From Spirochaetota bacterium (GTDB lineage Bacteria > Spirochaetota > UBA4802 > UBA5550): a DNA stretch of 64,000 nt. Every line of letters starts with the position of its first letter. The first letter of the stretch is position 1. Shown in pieces: positions 8,777 through 18,689 of this stretch. The position numbers and the translations under genes are program-made. The stretch lies in the NCBI GenBank assembly GCA_025457915.1, contig JALOTL010000003.1:124001-188000 (forward strand). Direction: 5' to 3'. The notes under the pieces are model-generated. The model was given only the letters and a program-made list of their open reading frames with translations, ran no database searches and was not told the DNA's origin.

Positions 8777-11383
8777 ATGGAAAATGTCATATACTTCAAT
8801 AAAAATTTAAAAAGCGTCGATAGCAAGCTTCATGCCAAACTCGGCATACGCGGCAGGAGGGCGGTTGACCTTGCAATCATGGGTCTTCCGATAGCCCCGG
8901 GTTTTATCATAGATTCGGATATGACCAAAACCCTTCCCCAGATTAACATCAAGGAGATGCTTAAGGACAACATCATCCAGATGGAAAAGGACATGAAGAA
9001 AAAATTCGGCGATTCAACCAAGCCCCTTACCGTAAAGGTTGTTTTGAGTTCCGATCTTAATGTCCCGCATTTCCCATCGATCCACAATGTAGGTATGAAC
9101 AGCACTACGGTGGAAGCGTTCGGTAAGAGCACCGGCCTCGACTTTGCATACGGCGAATATCTGTTTCTTCTCAGGAATCTTGCGAAGCACATTTATACCG
9201 TAGATCCGAAAGATCTCAAGGAGATCGAAAAACCGCTGGGTAAAAAAGCAACCAGGGAAAGCGTAAAGCAGGTCGTAGAGTCTTATAAGAAATATTACGG
9301 TGAGAAATTCAGCGAGGACGTTTATGACCAGCTTGGTCTTATAATAAAGGGGTCAGCGGCCAAATACTGCGATTCCGACATAGATGTTGATAATTCGCTG
9401 TCAATAATGGTCCAGGCCATGGTTTACGGGAATTTCGGAAGCAATTCCTACGCGGGCAATTATTATACCAGAAACATCATAACAGGCAACTCGGACATCC
9501 AGGGCGATTTTTTGCAGAATGAATTTGATTTTGGCAGGGGCAAGGTAAAGGAAATCAAGTCGATTGATAAAAAATTCTATGCCAATTTCACCGATGTCGC
9601 GCGGAAGATTGAGGATAATTTCAAGGAAATCCGCAACATCAAATTTACTATTGAAGAGGGTGATATCTGGCTTGTCGAACAAAAGGAAGCCGACGATAAA
9701 TCCACCCAGTCTCAGATAAAGGCCCTCCTTGACCTGGCGAAAAGAAAGGTTGTGGCAGACACCTATCTGATAGAATCAATAAAACCAAACCAGCTGAATG
9801 AGCTCCTGCACCCGGTGATAGATCCCAGGACCATCAAGGCCATGAAGAGCATCAAGGGAGGCATTGCAGGATCAACTGGTGCGGCCATAGGAAGAGTGTT
9901 TTTCTCAACGCCAAAACTGCTCGAGGAGCACAAGAAGGCGATCATGAAGGGCGCTGATACCAACTTAATACTTGTTATGCCGGCGTCGTATGCCGAAGAC
10001 GTCAAGGCGATTGAAGTCGCCCAGGGAGTTATAACTTCAGAAGGCGGTTTTTCATCGCATGCTCCCGTTGTCGCGAGAAGCCTTGGTAAGGTCGCCATGG
10101 TGCAGCCGGATATGAAGATACGGGGCAATTCATTCACCCTTTCCGGTAAGACTGTAAAGGAAGGCGACTACGTATCGATCAACGTGCCGTATTATGATGA
10201 TCCTACCATCTATATCGGAAGGGTCGGACTGATTGAGCCTGATTTTAAAAACAACGGCCTTCTTGAATTTCTTGATATAGTAGAGAAACATATCAGCGAC
10301 TTCAATGTAAGGGCAAATGCCGACCAGGGAAGGGACGCCGTTGTTGCCAAGGATTTCAAGGCAATCGGGATCGGGCTCTGCAGAACGGAGCACATGTTTT
10401 TCAACGAAAAAAGGATTATGAAATTCAGGGAGATGATTATCGCGGAAAGCGAAGCCGAGAGAAGAAAAGCCCTTGATATCCTTTTACCGATGCAGAGATC
10501 TGACTTTTATGATCTTTTCAAGATCATGAAGGGTTATCCGGTGACGATTAGGCTGCTGGACGCGCCGTTGCACGAGTTTTTACCCAGGTCGGAAGCCAGC
10601 ATGAATGAATTCATAAAGTATATGAATACCAGGAAAAAAGGGATAAAGGCCGCTGAAATCAAGACAAGGTGCGAGGAGCTCGGAGAGATGAACCCGATGC
10701 TCGGGCACAGGGGCTGCCGCGTGGCTGTGACCTATCCGGAAATATATGAGATGCAGACAAGGGCGATTTTTGAAGCGGCCTGCATGCTCAAGAAGGAAGG
10801 GATCAAGGTCACTCCGGAAATAATGATCCCGATAGTAATGAGCGAACAGGAAATTAAATTCATTAAAATCGGTAAAAAGATTGAAGGTAAAGAGGTAAAG
10901 GGCATAAGGGATATCATGAAAGAGGTGGTTGACGAATACGGGATCGAGGATCTGGATTACAAGGTCGGGACGATGATCGAGCTGCCTGCTGCGGCCCTGG
11001 GGGCTGGCAATATCGCCCAGTATGCTGAATTTTTCAGCTTCGGTACAAACGACCTGACGCAGACAACCTACGGCCTGTCGCGGGACGATTCAAACTCCTT
11101 CTTCCCGAGCTATTCGCTTTTCGACCTTATGAAGCTTAATCCTTTCAAATATCTTGGGGAAGAGGTAAAGGAACTGATCGGTGTAGCGGCACTCAGAGGC
11201 AAGCTTTCCAGGCCGGACATCAAAATGGGACTTTGCGGTGAACATGGAGCGAATCCCGACAACATTCAGTTCTGCATGGATACAGGTCTCAACTATGTAT
11301 CCTGTTCTCCATATTCAATTCCTCTGGCTAAACTCGCTATAGCCCAGATCAATATTAAGAAAAAGGCCGAGGAAAAAAAATAA
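8777..11383 (+). CDS. Pyruvate, phosphate dikinase family / PEP-utilizing protein
   Basis: Phosphohistidine domain GVITSEGGFSSHAPVVARSLGK, IGIGLCRTEHMFF, MLGHRGCRVAVTYPEIYEMQTRAIFEAA, GTMIELPAAAL, FFSFGTNDLTQTTYGLSRDD, GLCGEHGANP. N-terminal ATP-grasp motifs divergent. Confidence 0.85.
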   Translation: MENVIYFNKNLKSVDSKLHAKLGIRGRRAVDLAIMGLPIAPGFIIDSDMTKTLPQINIKEMLKDNIIQMEKDMKKKFGDSTKPLTVKVVLSSDLNVPHFPSIHNVGMNSTTVEAFGKSTGLDFAYGEYLFLLRNLAKHIYTVDPKDLKEIEKPLGKKATRESVKQVVESYKKYYGEKFSEDVYDQLGLIIKGSAAKYCDSDIDVDNSLSIMVQAMVYGNFGSNSYAGNYYTRNIITGNSDIQGDFLQNEFDFGRGKVKEIKSIDKKFYANFTDVARKIEDNFKEIRNIKFTIEEGDIWLVEQKEADDKSTQSQIKALLDLAKRKVVADTYLIESIKPNQLNELLHPVIDPRTIKAMKSIKGGIAGSTGAAIGRVFFSTPKLLEEHKKAIMKGADTNLILVMPASYAEDVKAIEVAQGVITSEGGFSSHAPVVARSLGKVAMVQPDMKIRGNSFTLSGKTVKEGDYVSINVPYYDDPTIYIGRVGLIEPDFKNNGLLEFLDIVEKHISDFNVRANADQGRDAVVAKDFKAIGIGLCRTEHMFFNEKRIMKFREMIIAESEAERRKALDILLPMQRSDFYDLFKIMKGYPVTIRLLDAPLHEFLPRSEASMNEFIKYMNTRKKGIKAAEIKTRCEELGEMNPMLGHRGCRVAVTYPEIYEMQTRAIFEAACMLKKEGIKVTPEIMIPIVMSEQEIKFIKIGKKIEGKEVKGIRDIMKEVVDEYGIEDLDYKVGTMIELPAAALGAGNIAQYAEFFSFGTNDLTQTTYGLSRDDSNSFFPSYSLFDLMKLNPFKYLGEEVKELIGVAALRGKLSRPDIKMGLCGEHGANPDNIQFCMDTGLNYVSCSPYSIPLAKLAIAQINIKKKAEEKK

Positions 11384-11402
11384 GTCAATAACAGGTCAGG
11401 AT

Positions 11403-11440
11403 AAAAAAAGCCCCCGTTGATAAAACGGGGGCTTTTTTAG
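11403..11440. terminator. Bidirectional intrinsic terminator between the convergent PPDK-like gene and pgk
   Basis: AAAAAAAGCCCCCGTTGATAAAACGGGGGCTTTTTTA. Confidence 0.92.
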
Positions 11441-11450
11441 TGCCGGTTTA

Positions 11451-12635
11451 TTATTTATCCAGCGCGGCCAGTCCCGGCAGGGTCTTGCCTTCAAGAAGTT
11501 CAAGGAATGCCCCTCCTCCGGTGGATATATAGGAGATTTTGTCGGAAACGCCTGCCTGATTGACGGCTGTCACGCTGTCACCGCCCCCGACTATGCTGAG
11601 GCAGCTGCTTTCGGCCAGTTTCTGCGCGATGGAATTGGTTCCATTGGCGAAGTTCGGCATCTCGAATGCCCCCATCGGTCCGTTCCAGATAACCGTCCTG
11701 GATTTGGCAATGACATCGTTGAAGAGATTTATCGTTTCCGGACCTATGTCCAGGCCGATGGTATCTTCAGGGATGTCATCCGCAGGGACGACCCTGCTCG
11801 GCGATTCGTTGTTGAATTCGTTCGCTACTTCTATATCGATTGGTAAAAGAAGGTTTACTTTTTTCAGTTCGGCCTCCTTCATTATCTGGGCCGCGGTATC
11901 AACAAGGTCTTCCTCGAGCAGGGATTTGCCTATCCCGAGGCCTTTGGCCTTCAGGAAGGTGAATGCCATCCCCCCCCCGATGAGTATCGAATCAACCTTG
12001 ACCAGTATGTTCCGCAATGCGTCGAGCTTGGTGGAAACCTTGGCCCCTCCTATAATCGCGCAGACGGGCCGTTCCGGATTTTTCATGGCCCTGTTGAAAT
12101 ATTCGATTTCGTCCTTGAGGAGAAAGCCCGCGCCGCAAGCGGCAATGTGGCGCGTCACAGCATCGTTTGATGAGTGGCCCCTGTGAGCCGCGGCAAAGGC
12201 GTCATCTATGTAGACCTCGCCGAGCGATGCTATTTTTTTACCGAGATCGTCGTCGTTTTTTTCCTCTCCGGGGTAAAACCTTATGTTTTCCAGAAGCGCG
12301 ATTTCGCCTTCCTTCAGATCCAGGACCTGTTTGTTCAAATCATCGCCCAGCGGGGTGTCCAGAAATTTGATTTCGCGTTTCAGAATCTCAGACAGTCTTT
12401 TTGCCACAGGTTTGAGGCTCATTTCAGGGACGAATTTTCCCTTGGGCCTGCCCAGATGTGAAATGAGGATCAGCCGTGCGTTGTTTTTCAGGCAGTATTC
12501 GATGGTTGGGGCTGTCGCGGTTATTCTCGTGTCGTCCGTGATGTTCATGTTGTCGTCGTACGGTACGTTAAAGTCAACGCGGAGGATGACCCTTTTACCC
12601 TTGATATCGATCTGATCGATGTATTTAATAGTCAT
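11451..12635 (-). CDS. pgk: Phosphoglycerate kinase
   Basis: GKRVILRVDFNVPYD, LISHLGRPKG, ENIRFYPGEE, CAIIGGAKVSTKL, GGGMAFTFLKAKG, NGPMGAFE, VGGGDSVTAV. Confidence 0.98.
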   Translation of the reverse strand: MTIKYIDQIDIKGKRVILRVDFNVPYDDNMNITDDTRITATAPTIEYCLKNNARLILISHLGRPKGKFVPEMSLKPVAKRLSEILKREIKFLDTPLGDDLNKQVLDLKEGEIALLENIRFYPGEEKNDDDLGKKIASLGEVYIDDAFAAAHRGHSSNDAVTRHIAACGAGFLLKDEIEYFNRAMKNPERPVCAIIGGAKVSTKLDALRNILVKVDSILIGGGMAFTFLKAKGLGIGKSLLEEDLVDTAAQIMKEAELKKVNLLLPIDIEVANEFNNESPSRVVPADDIPEDTIGLDIGPETINLFNDVIAKSRTVIWNGPMGAFEMPNFANGTNSIAQKLAESSCLSIVGGGDSVTAVNQAGVSDKISYISTGGGAFLELLEGKTLPGLAALDK

Positions 12636-12738
12636 TTTAATACCCCACTATTATTTGAAGACGCGTTGTGGTTGTCTGCCGTGCCGGAATTTGCCGTCAC
12701 CCACATGATTTTTTTAGTAAATCAATTAAAAGTCAAGA

Positions 12739-13599
12739 TTAATTTTCAGCGGCCTGGATCCGTTTTTTGCTGCGAAGCATCACCAGCCTCGACACGATTA
12801 TTGATATTTCATAGATCAGCATAAGGGGAAGGGCCACGAGGAACTGAGACAGAACATCCTGCGGCGTGATGATGGCTGCGGTAATCCAGATTATTATTAT
12901 AGAATACTTCCTTTTTTCAATGAGGAACGCCGGCGTAAGAATACCCATCCTGGTCAGTATCATTGCGAGGATGGGCAGCTCGAAAAGCAATCCGGCCGCT
13001 AGACTTGTTGTTACTATGAAACTGATATAATCGTCAGCTCCTATCATCGTGTTCATGTCATCAGAGATGAAGCCGAGCAGGACCTTGATGGCCACAGGGA
13101 GCAGAATGAAAAATACGAAGAGCGATCCGGAATAAAAGAAAAACATCGAAGACAGCAGGGTGATCCTGGAAAAAGACCTTTCCTGAAGCGAAACCGCAGG
13201 CTTTATATATTTCCAGATCTGGTAAAATATTATCGGAATGCCCAGGAAAACCCCGCTGATGAAGGCGGTCTTCATTCTTAAAAAGACACCGCCGGTGACG
13301 ACGAAGATATTCAGCCTTTTTCCTGTCTTTATGAAGGGTTCATTGATGAATCCGAGCAGGTAGTCAGACATGAAAAAAGCGGCAACAATAAGAATCCCGA
13401 GCGCGGCCACGCAGATAATAATTCTGTTCCTCAATTCGTCCAGATGACCAACGACCGTCATGGGTACGTCGCCCCGCTTGACGGCATCGGGGTCGTTTTC
13501 CTCTTTTTCGCGGGCTTCGAGATATACGTCCTTTCCCGGCTTTTTTAATATTTTTCGAGGTTTGCTTTTTACGGGATTTTTATTCTGGGTCGATGCCAT
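12739..13599 (-). CDS. tatC: Sec-independent protein translocase TatC
   Basis: VVGHLDELRNRI, six hydrophobic helices, FYQIWKYIKPAVSLQER, FELPI, AIITPQDVLSQFLVALPLMLIYEISI. Confidence 0.95.
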   Translation of the reverse strand: MASTQNKNPVKSKPRKILKKPGKDVYLEAREKEENDPDAVKRGDVPMTVVGHLDELRNRIIICVAALGILIVAAFFMSDYLLGFINEPFIKTGKRLNIFVVTGGVFLRMKTAFISGVFLGIPIIFYQIWKYIKPAVSLQERSFSRITLLSSMFFFYSGSLFVFFILLPVAIKVLLGFISDDMNTMIGADDYISFIVTTSLAAGLLFELPILAMILTRMGILTPAFLIEKRKYSIIIIWITAAIITPQDVLSQFLVALPLMLIYEISIIVSRLVMLRSKKRIQAAEN

Positions 13600-13698
13600 T
13601 TTATTCTCCGGATGCGGAACGTTTTCCGCATTCGTGCGTTCAGTTATTTTTTTTCACCGGGAGATAAGGTCAAGTACTTTAAGCGCATTAAGATGATA

Positions 13699-14466
13699 TT
13701 ATTTTTTATGTTTTGATACCTCCGGCGAGAGTTCTGTAAACGGTTTTACCAGTCTCAGGGTAAGATTTTTAACGTTTCTGATCGGCGGAAGTATTTTTAA
13801 AAAAATATCGGACCCTTTTTCCTCTGCGTCTCCATGCGCCAGGAGAATCCTGTTCACATCCAGCGTGGAAAGCTTCTCCAGGCTTTTTTTGAATAAATCC
13901 GGAAGAGGGACCGGGAAAGGCGGCATGAGTCTGCCATTGACCCTGAGAATGATGTCCGCGGCATAGAGTATGGATTTGTTTTCGTTATGTAATACAATGT
14001 CGTGGGTCGTATGGCCCGGGGAATGAATCACCCGCCAGTCCGTAAAAAAGGGAAGGACGGAACCGTCATCAAGCAGGAAATCAGGATTTATTTTCCTGGG
14101 CCGCCACATCCTCCTGAACGGCCTTCCCATCTTAAGGGAAACCGCGTCCGCGAAAATGGTATCGAGGAGGTGCTGGAAAAACCCCCCCATTCCGGAATAC
14201 CACATGTCGATCACCCTGTGCGCCGCGATGGGGATCCCGTAATTTTTTCTCAACAGGAGTGCGCCGCCGGCATGGTCCGGGTGCACGTGAGAAACGACGC
14301 AGAGCCGTATATCGGCCGCACTTTTCCCGAGACTGTATTTTATGAATCTTTCTATCCTTGAAGCGTCGCCCCTGCTTCCGCCGTCCAGGATAAGCAGACC
14401 GGTTTCGTATTCGGCGATGAATATATTTTCAATCTGTCCGGTGATTTTATGAATTTTGAATTCCAA
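13699..14466 (-). CDS. MBL-fold metallo-hydrolase
   Basis: VVSHVHPDHAGGALLL, HSPGHTTHDIVL, AADIIL, LLAHGD. Confidence 0.9.
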   Translation of the reverse strand: MEFKIHKITGQIENIFIAEYETGLLILDGGSRGDASRIERFIKYSLGKSAADIRLCVVSHVHPDHAGGALLLRKNYGIPIAAHRVIDMWYSGMGGFFQHLLDTIFADAVSLKMGRPFRRMWRPRKINPDFLLDDGSVLPFFTDWRVIHSPGHTTHDIVLHNENKSILYAADIILRVNGRLMPPFPVPLPDLFKKSLEKLSTLDVNRILLAHGDAEEKGSDIFLKILPPIRNVKNLTLRLVKPFTELSPEVSKHKK

Positions 14467-14859
14467 TTTTTTACCAGGGCATGATAGATTGATTTCCGGA
14501 TACTTCTATTTGCCGAATCATTGTGAAAAAAACCGGAGAATCCTTGAATTTTCATTATCATTATTAACCGGTCTTGCCTGGAATCAATGATTTTTTATCT
14601 GACAATATTATTAAATGACAGGATGGATCCGCTCCGGAAGAAAAATAAATTTACTTGGATGTAATAATCCCGGGTCATGATGGTTTAATTATTTGTCCCG
14701 CCATATTTTCACATTTATATGCCGGTGGAATCTATTTTTTGACCAGTTCCGGGTCGCATTCAATCAAAACGGCATTCTTCCAATTATTGGACCATGCAAT
14801 GAAAAATTCTGGACAATTTTGGATGATGTTTTAGCAATTCTACATTCCAGAGAGGATGT

Positions 14860-17844
14860 ATGATGCAGGCCGCTTACAGGATAGATGTATATAAAACCAT
14901 TGATGATCCGAGGAGCCATGTTTTAAAGGACAGGTTAAACAGGCTTGGATTTACTGTAGATGCAGTTCACATCGCCGACAGTTATCTTATCAATTCCAAA
15001 TTCAACGACAGGGATATTAACAGAATAGCTGAAATGCTGACCAACCCGGTCACACAGGGATATATCGTCAATAAGCCGTTTTCACGCATGGATTTTGATT
15101 ATGCACTTGAGATCGGATATCTTCCCGGGGTGACTGATAATGTGGCACACACCGTGAGGGAATCGATCGAGGATCTTCTGAAGATCGATCTGGATCCAGA
15201 AAAGTCTGTTTTTACCGCCACAACCTATTTTTTTAAGGGGTTAAGATCATCGGATGAAGCCTTGAGGATCGGAATGGAGCTGCACAATCCCCTTATCCAG
15301 AGAATCAGCCTGAAATCCGTCGGTGATTATGCAGCGACCGGCGGGATGGACAATTTCATACCCGTGGTCGAGATCCATGAGAACCAGGATGCCGATGTAG
15401 TTGATCTCGATGTCTCGGAAGAAGAGCTTGCCCTCATGGCAAAGCAAGGCATTAAAGATCCGGACGGCAGCAGGAGGGGCCCGCTGGCCCTGGACATGGC
15501 GTCGATGAACGTGATAAAGGACTATTTCATCGGCAGGGAAAAAAGAAATCCCACCGACGTCGAACTGGAATCCATTGCCCAGACTTGGAGCGAGCACTGC
15601 AAGCATACCATTTTTTCAGCCGAGCTTGACGACATCAAGGATGGGATATACAGGCGGTACATCAAGGAAGCCACGATGAGGATCAGAAGAGAGAAGGGCC
15701 ACGGGGACTTCTGCGTTTCCGTCTTCGAGGATAATTCCGGCGGGATCGAGTTTGATGATGAATTTATCATATCCGACAAGGTTGAGACGCATAACAGTCC
15801 GAGCGCGCTCGATCCCTTCGGCGGCGCCATCACCGGCATAGTGGGTGTCAACAGGGACGCCATCGGTTTCGGGATGGCCGCCAAGCCTGTCGCCAACAGG
15901 TACGGCTTCTGTTTTGCCAGCCCGTTCGATGAAAGCCCTCTTTTCAGGGACAGGAAAGCTGAAAGCAAACTGCTGTCTCCCAGGAGGATCATGGAAGGGG
16001 TGATACACGGAGTCAATGTGGGCGGCAATCAATCCGGCATCCCCACTCCGCAGGGTTTCGTCTATTTCGACGAAAGATATAAAGGAAAGCCCCTTGTCTT
16101 CGTGGGCACGGTCGGCCTGCTTCCGAAAGTCGTGAACGGAAAGGCCTCTGTGAAGAAAAAAGCCATGCCGGGCGACCTTGTGGTGATGATCGGCGGAAGG
16201 GTAGGAAGGGACGGGATCCATGGGGCGACTTTTTCATCCGAAGCCCTGACATCCGGGAGCCCGGCCGCCGCGGTCCAGATCGGCGATCCGATAACCCAGA
16301 AGAAGCTTTCCGACGCTGTTGTTAAAGAGGCAAGGGACCTGGGCCTTTACAATTCCATAACCGACAACGGCGCGGGCGGACTTTCGTGTTCCGTTGCCGA
16401 GATGGCAAGGGAATCGGGCGGCTTCGAGGTCGATCTTGACAGGGTGCCGCTGAAATACCATGGTCTTTCCCCATGGCAGGTCTGGGTGAGCGAATCCCAG
16501 GAGAGAATGACCCTCGCGGTCCCGGAATCAAAAATCGTTCAGTTCGGTGAACTGATGAAAAAGAGGGGCGTGGAATGCACGGTCATAGGGCGCTTCAATG
16601 ATTCAGGACGCGGCGTCGTCACCAGCAGGGGAAGGAAGATATTCGACCTCGAAATGGATTTCCTCCACAACGGGCTCCCCAGGAAAAAACTCGGTTCCGT
16701 AAGTCCGAAAAGGGACAACGCACACCCCGTGTTCGCCGAACCATCCGATATTAATGGCGTTTTGCTGGACATGATATCAAGACTGAACACCGCGAGTTTT
16801 GAATTCATTTCGAGCCAGTACGATCATGAGGTCCAGGGTAATTCCGTCATAAAGCCGGTTCAGGGAAAGGGTAGGGTCAACGGCAACGTCAGCGTGATAA
16901 GGCCGGTTCTCGGCTCAAGAAAGGGCGTTGTGCTTTCCCATGGTCTATATCCGTCCTACAGCGACATCGATACTTACTGGATGGCCGCCTGCTCGATCGA
17001 CACCGCGGTGCGCAACGCGGTGTCTGCCGGGGCGCGCCTTGAAAGGCTCGCCATACTTGACAATTTCTGCTGGTGCGATTCGAATAACCCGGAAAGGCTC
17101 GGAGAGCTGAAGAACGCGGCCATGGCCTGTTACGACATATCCGTCGCTTACGGCACGCCGTTCATTTCCGGAAAGGACAGCATGTTCAACGATTTCAGGG
17201 GGTATGGTCCGGATTTCAACGAGATAATGATTTCAGTGCCTCCCACGCTGTTGATTTCTTCAATAGGCGTGATTGAGGATATTTCCTTTTGCCAGACGCT
17301 GGATTTTAAATTCCCAGGGGATTTTGTTTATATAATAGGAACCACAAGGAACGAACTTGGAGGCAGCGAATACCTCGCTTATTCCGGCGAAAGGATCTCT
17401 GGAAAAAAATACACGGGAAATGACGTTCCCAGGGTATATCCCGGTGAATTCCTGCGCTCGTATTCTGCCGTGGAAAAGGCGATCGGGAAGGGACTTCTTT
17501 CGTCATCGCTGAGTTTGGAGAGGGGAGGGCTTGCCGTCGCACTTTGCAGGTCGGCTATGGGAGGCCTGCTTGGTTTCGAGATAGAACTGTCCCGCCTGCC
17601 TGCGGACGGAGTAGCAAGGACGGACGGACTGCTGTTTTCCGAATCACAGGGCAGGCTGCTGGTTTCCGTAAGTCCGGATCGCGCTGGTGAGTTCGAAGCT
17701 GTTTTTTCCGGGCTCGCGTTCGAAAAAATAGGGACGGTCACCAGTGGCAGGGTTGCGATTAAGGGACCCGACGGGAAATACGTCGCCGAAACCGGCGTGT
17801 CGAAGCTCAACGAGGCGTACAGGTCCACATTCAAGGGATTTTAA
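14860..17844 (+). CDS. purL: Phosphoribosylformylglycinamidine synthase, PurS-like N-terminus fused to PurL
   Basis: TWSEHCKHTIF, ETHNSPSALDPFGGAITGIVGVNRD, GGNQSGIPTPQG, DNGAGGLSCSVAEMA; N-terminal ~90 aa PurS-like. Confidence 0.95.
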   Translation: MMQAAYRIDVYKTIDDPRSHVLKDRLNRLGFTVDAVHIADSYLINSKFNDRDINRIAEMLTNPVTQGYIVNKPFSRMDFDYALEIGYLPGVTDNVAHTVRESIEDLLKIDLDPEKSVFTATTYFFKGLRSSDEALRIGMELHNPLIQRISLKSVGDYAATGGMDNFIPVVEIHENQDADVVDLDVSEEELALMAKQGIKDPDGSRRGPLALDMASMNVIKDYFIGREKRNPTDVELESIAQTWSEHCKHTIFSAELDDIKDGIYRRYIKEATMRIRREKGHGDFCVSVFEDNSGGIEFDDEFIISDKVETHNSPSALDPFGGAITGIVGVNRDAIGFGMAAKPVANRYGFCFASPFDESPLFRDRKAESKLLSPRRIMEGVIHGVNVGGNQSGIPTPQGFVYFDERYKGKPLVFVGTVGLLPKVVNGKASVKKKAMPGDLVVMIGGRVGRDGIHGATFSSEALTSGSPAAAVQIGDPITQKKLSDAVVKEARDLGLYNSITDNGAGGLSCSVAEMARESGGFEVDLDRVPLKYHGLSPWQVWVSESQERMTLAVPESKIVQFGELMKKRGVECTVIGRFNDSGRGVVTSRGRKIFDLEMDFLHNGLPRKKLGSVSPKRDNAHPVFAEPSDINGVLLDMISRLNTASFEFISSQYDHEVQGNSVIKPVQGKGRVNGNVSVIRPVLGSRKGVVLSHGLYPSYSDIDTYWMAACSIDTAVRNAVSAGARLERLAILDNFCWCDSNNPERLGELKNAAMACYDISVAYGTPFISGKDSMFNDFRGYGPDFNEIMISVPPTLLISSIGVIEDISFCQTLDFKFPGDFVYIIGTTRNELGGSEYLAYSGERISGKKYTGNDVPRVYPGEFLRSYSAVEKAIGKGLLSSSLSLERGGLAVALCRSAMGGLLGFEIELSRLPADGVARTDGLLFSESQGRLLVSVSPDRAGEFEAVFSGLAFEKIGTVTSGRVAIKGPDGKYVAETGVSKLNEAYRSTFKGF

Positions 17845-17855
17845 CCGGGGAAGAA

Positions 17856-18665
17856 ATGGCAAAACCCAGAGTATTAGTAATGGCCGGATACGGGATAAAT
17901 TGCGAAGAGGAGACCGCGTTCTCTTTCAGAATATCCGGAGCCGATCCGAAAATTGTTCATATAAATGATCTTATCACCTGCAGGGGGATCCTGGATTCAT
18001 TCCAGGTGTTCGTATTCCCGGGCGGATTCTCCTACGGCGACGACACCGGAAGCGGGAGGGCCCTCGCGAACAGGATCAAGAATAATCTCATGGACGAGAT
18101 AAAAAGGTTCATCGACAGGGACACGCTGATGCTCGGCATCTGCAACGGTTTCCAGGTCATGGTGAATATCGGCCTAATACCGGCCATCGGGGGCTTCTCG
18201 GGCAGGGAAGAGGTTTCGCTTGAAAACAACAGGACATCGAGGTATGAATGCAGGTGGGTGGACCTGGCCGTGAACAGGAATTCATGTTGCGTTTTCACCA
18301 GGGGAATTGAAACGCTTCACGTTCCGGTGGCGCACGGCGAGGGGAATTTTTACGCTCCGCCTGCCGTGCTCGATTCAATACTGGCAGGCGACCTGGTCGC
18401 CCTCAGCTATGTGAAACCGGACGGTACGCCGGCGGGAGGGGAGTTTCCGTATAATCCGAACGGATCGGCGCTTGATATCGCATCGATTTGCGGCGGCAAC
18501 GGAAGGATCATGGGCATGATGCCCCATCCGGAACGCGGCATTTTTTTCAACCAGAGGGATGACTGGACGTTCCTGAGGGATAAACACGCAAGAAACGGAT
18601 CGCCTGTCCCGGAATTTTCCGACGGCATCGCAATATTCAAAAATGCGGTCGATTATTTCAAATGA
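17856..18665 (+). CDS. purQ: Phosphoribosylformylglycinamidine synthase, glutamine amidotransferase subunit
   Basis: VFPGGFSYGDDTGSGRALA, LGICNGFQVMVNIGLIP, HGEGNFYAP, MMPHPERG. Confidence 0.95.
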   Translation: MAKPRVLVMAGYGINCEEETAFSFRISGADPKIVHINDLITCRGILDSFQVFVFPGGFSYGDDTGSGRALANRIKNNLMDEIKRFIDRDTLMLGICNGFQVMVNIGLIPAIGGFSGREEVSLENNRTSRYECRWVDLAVNRNSCCVFTRGIETLHVPVAHGEGNFYAPPAVLDSILAGDLVALSYVKPDGTPAGGEFPYNPNGSALDIASICGGNGRIMGMMPHPERGIFFNQRDDWTFLRDKHARNGSPVPEFSDGIAIFKNAVDYFK

Positions 18666-18689
18666 TTTCAAGACCCGGAGATTAATAAA

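Noticed and set aside
11560-12615. Several plus-strand ORFs (208, 67, 95, 110 aa)
   Set aside because: Antisense shadows of pgk, which is unambiguous on the minus strand.
14580-14860. Purine riboswitch upstream of purL
   Set aside because: No recognisable purine-riboswitch junction motifs or clear expression platform in the leader.
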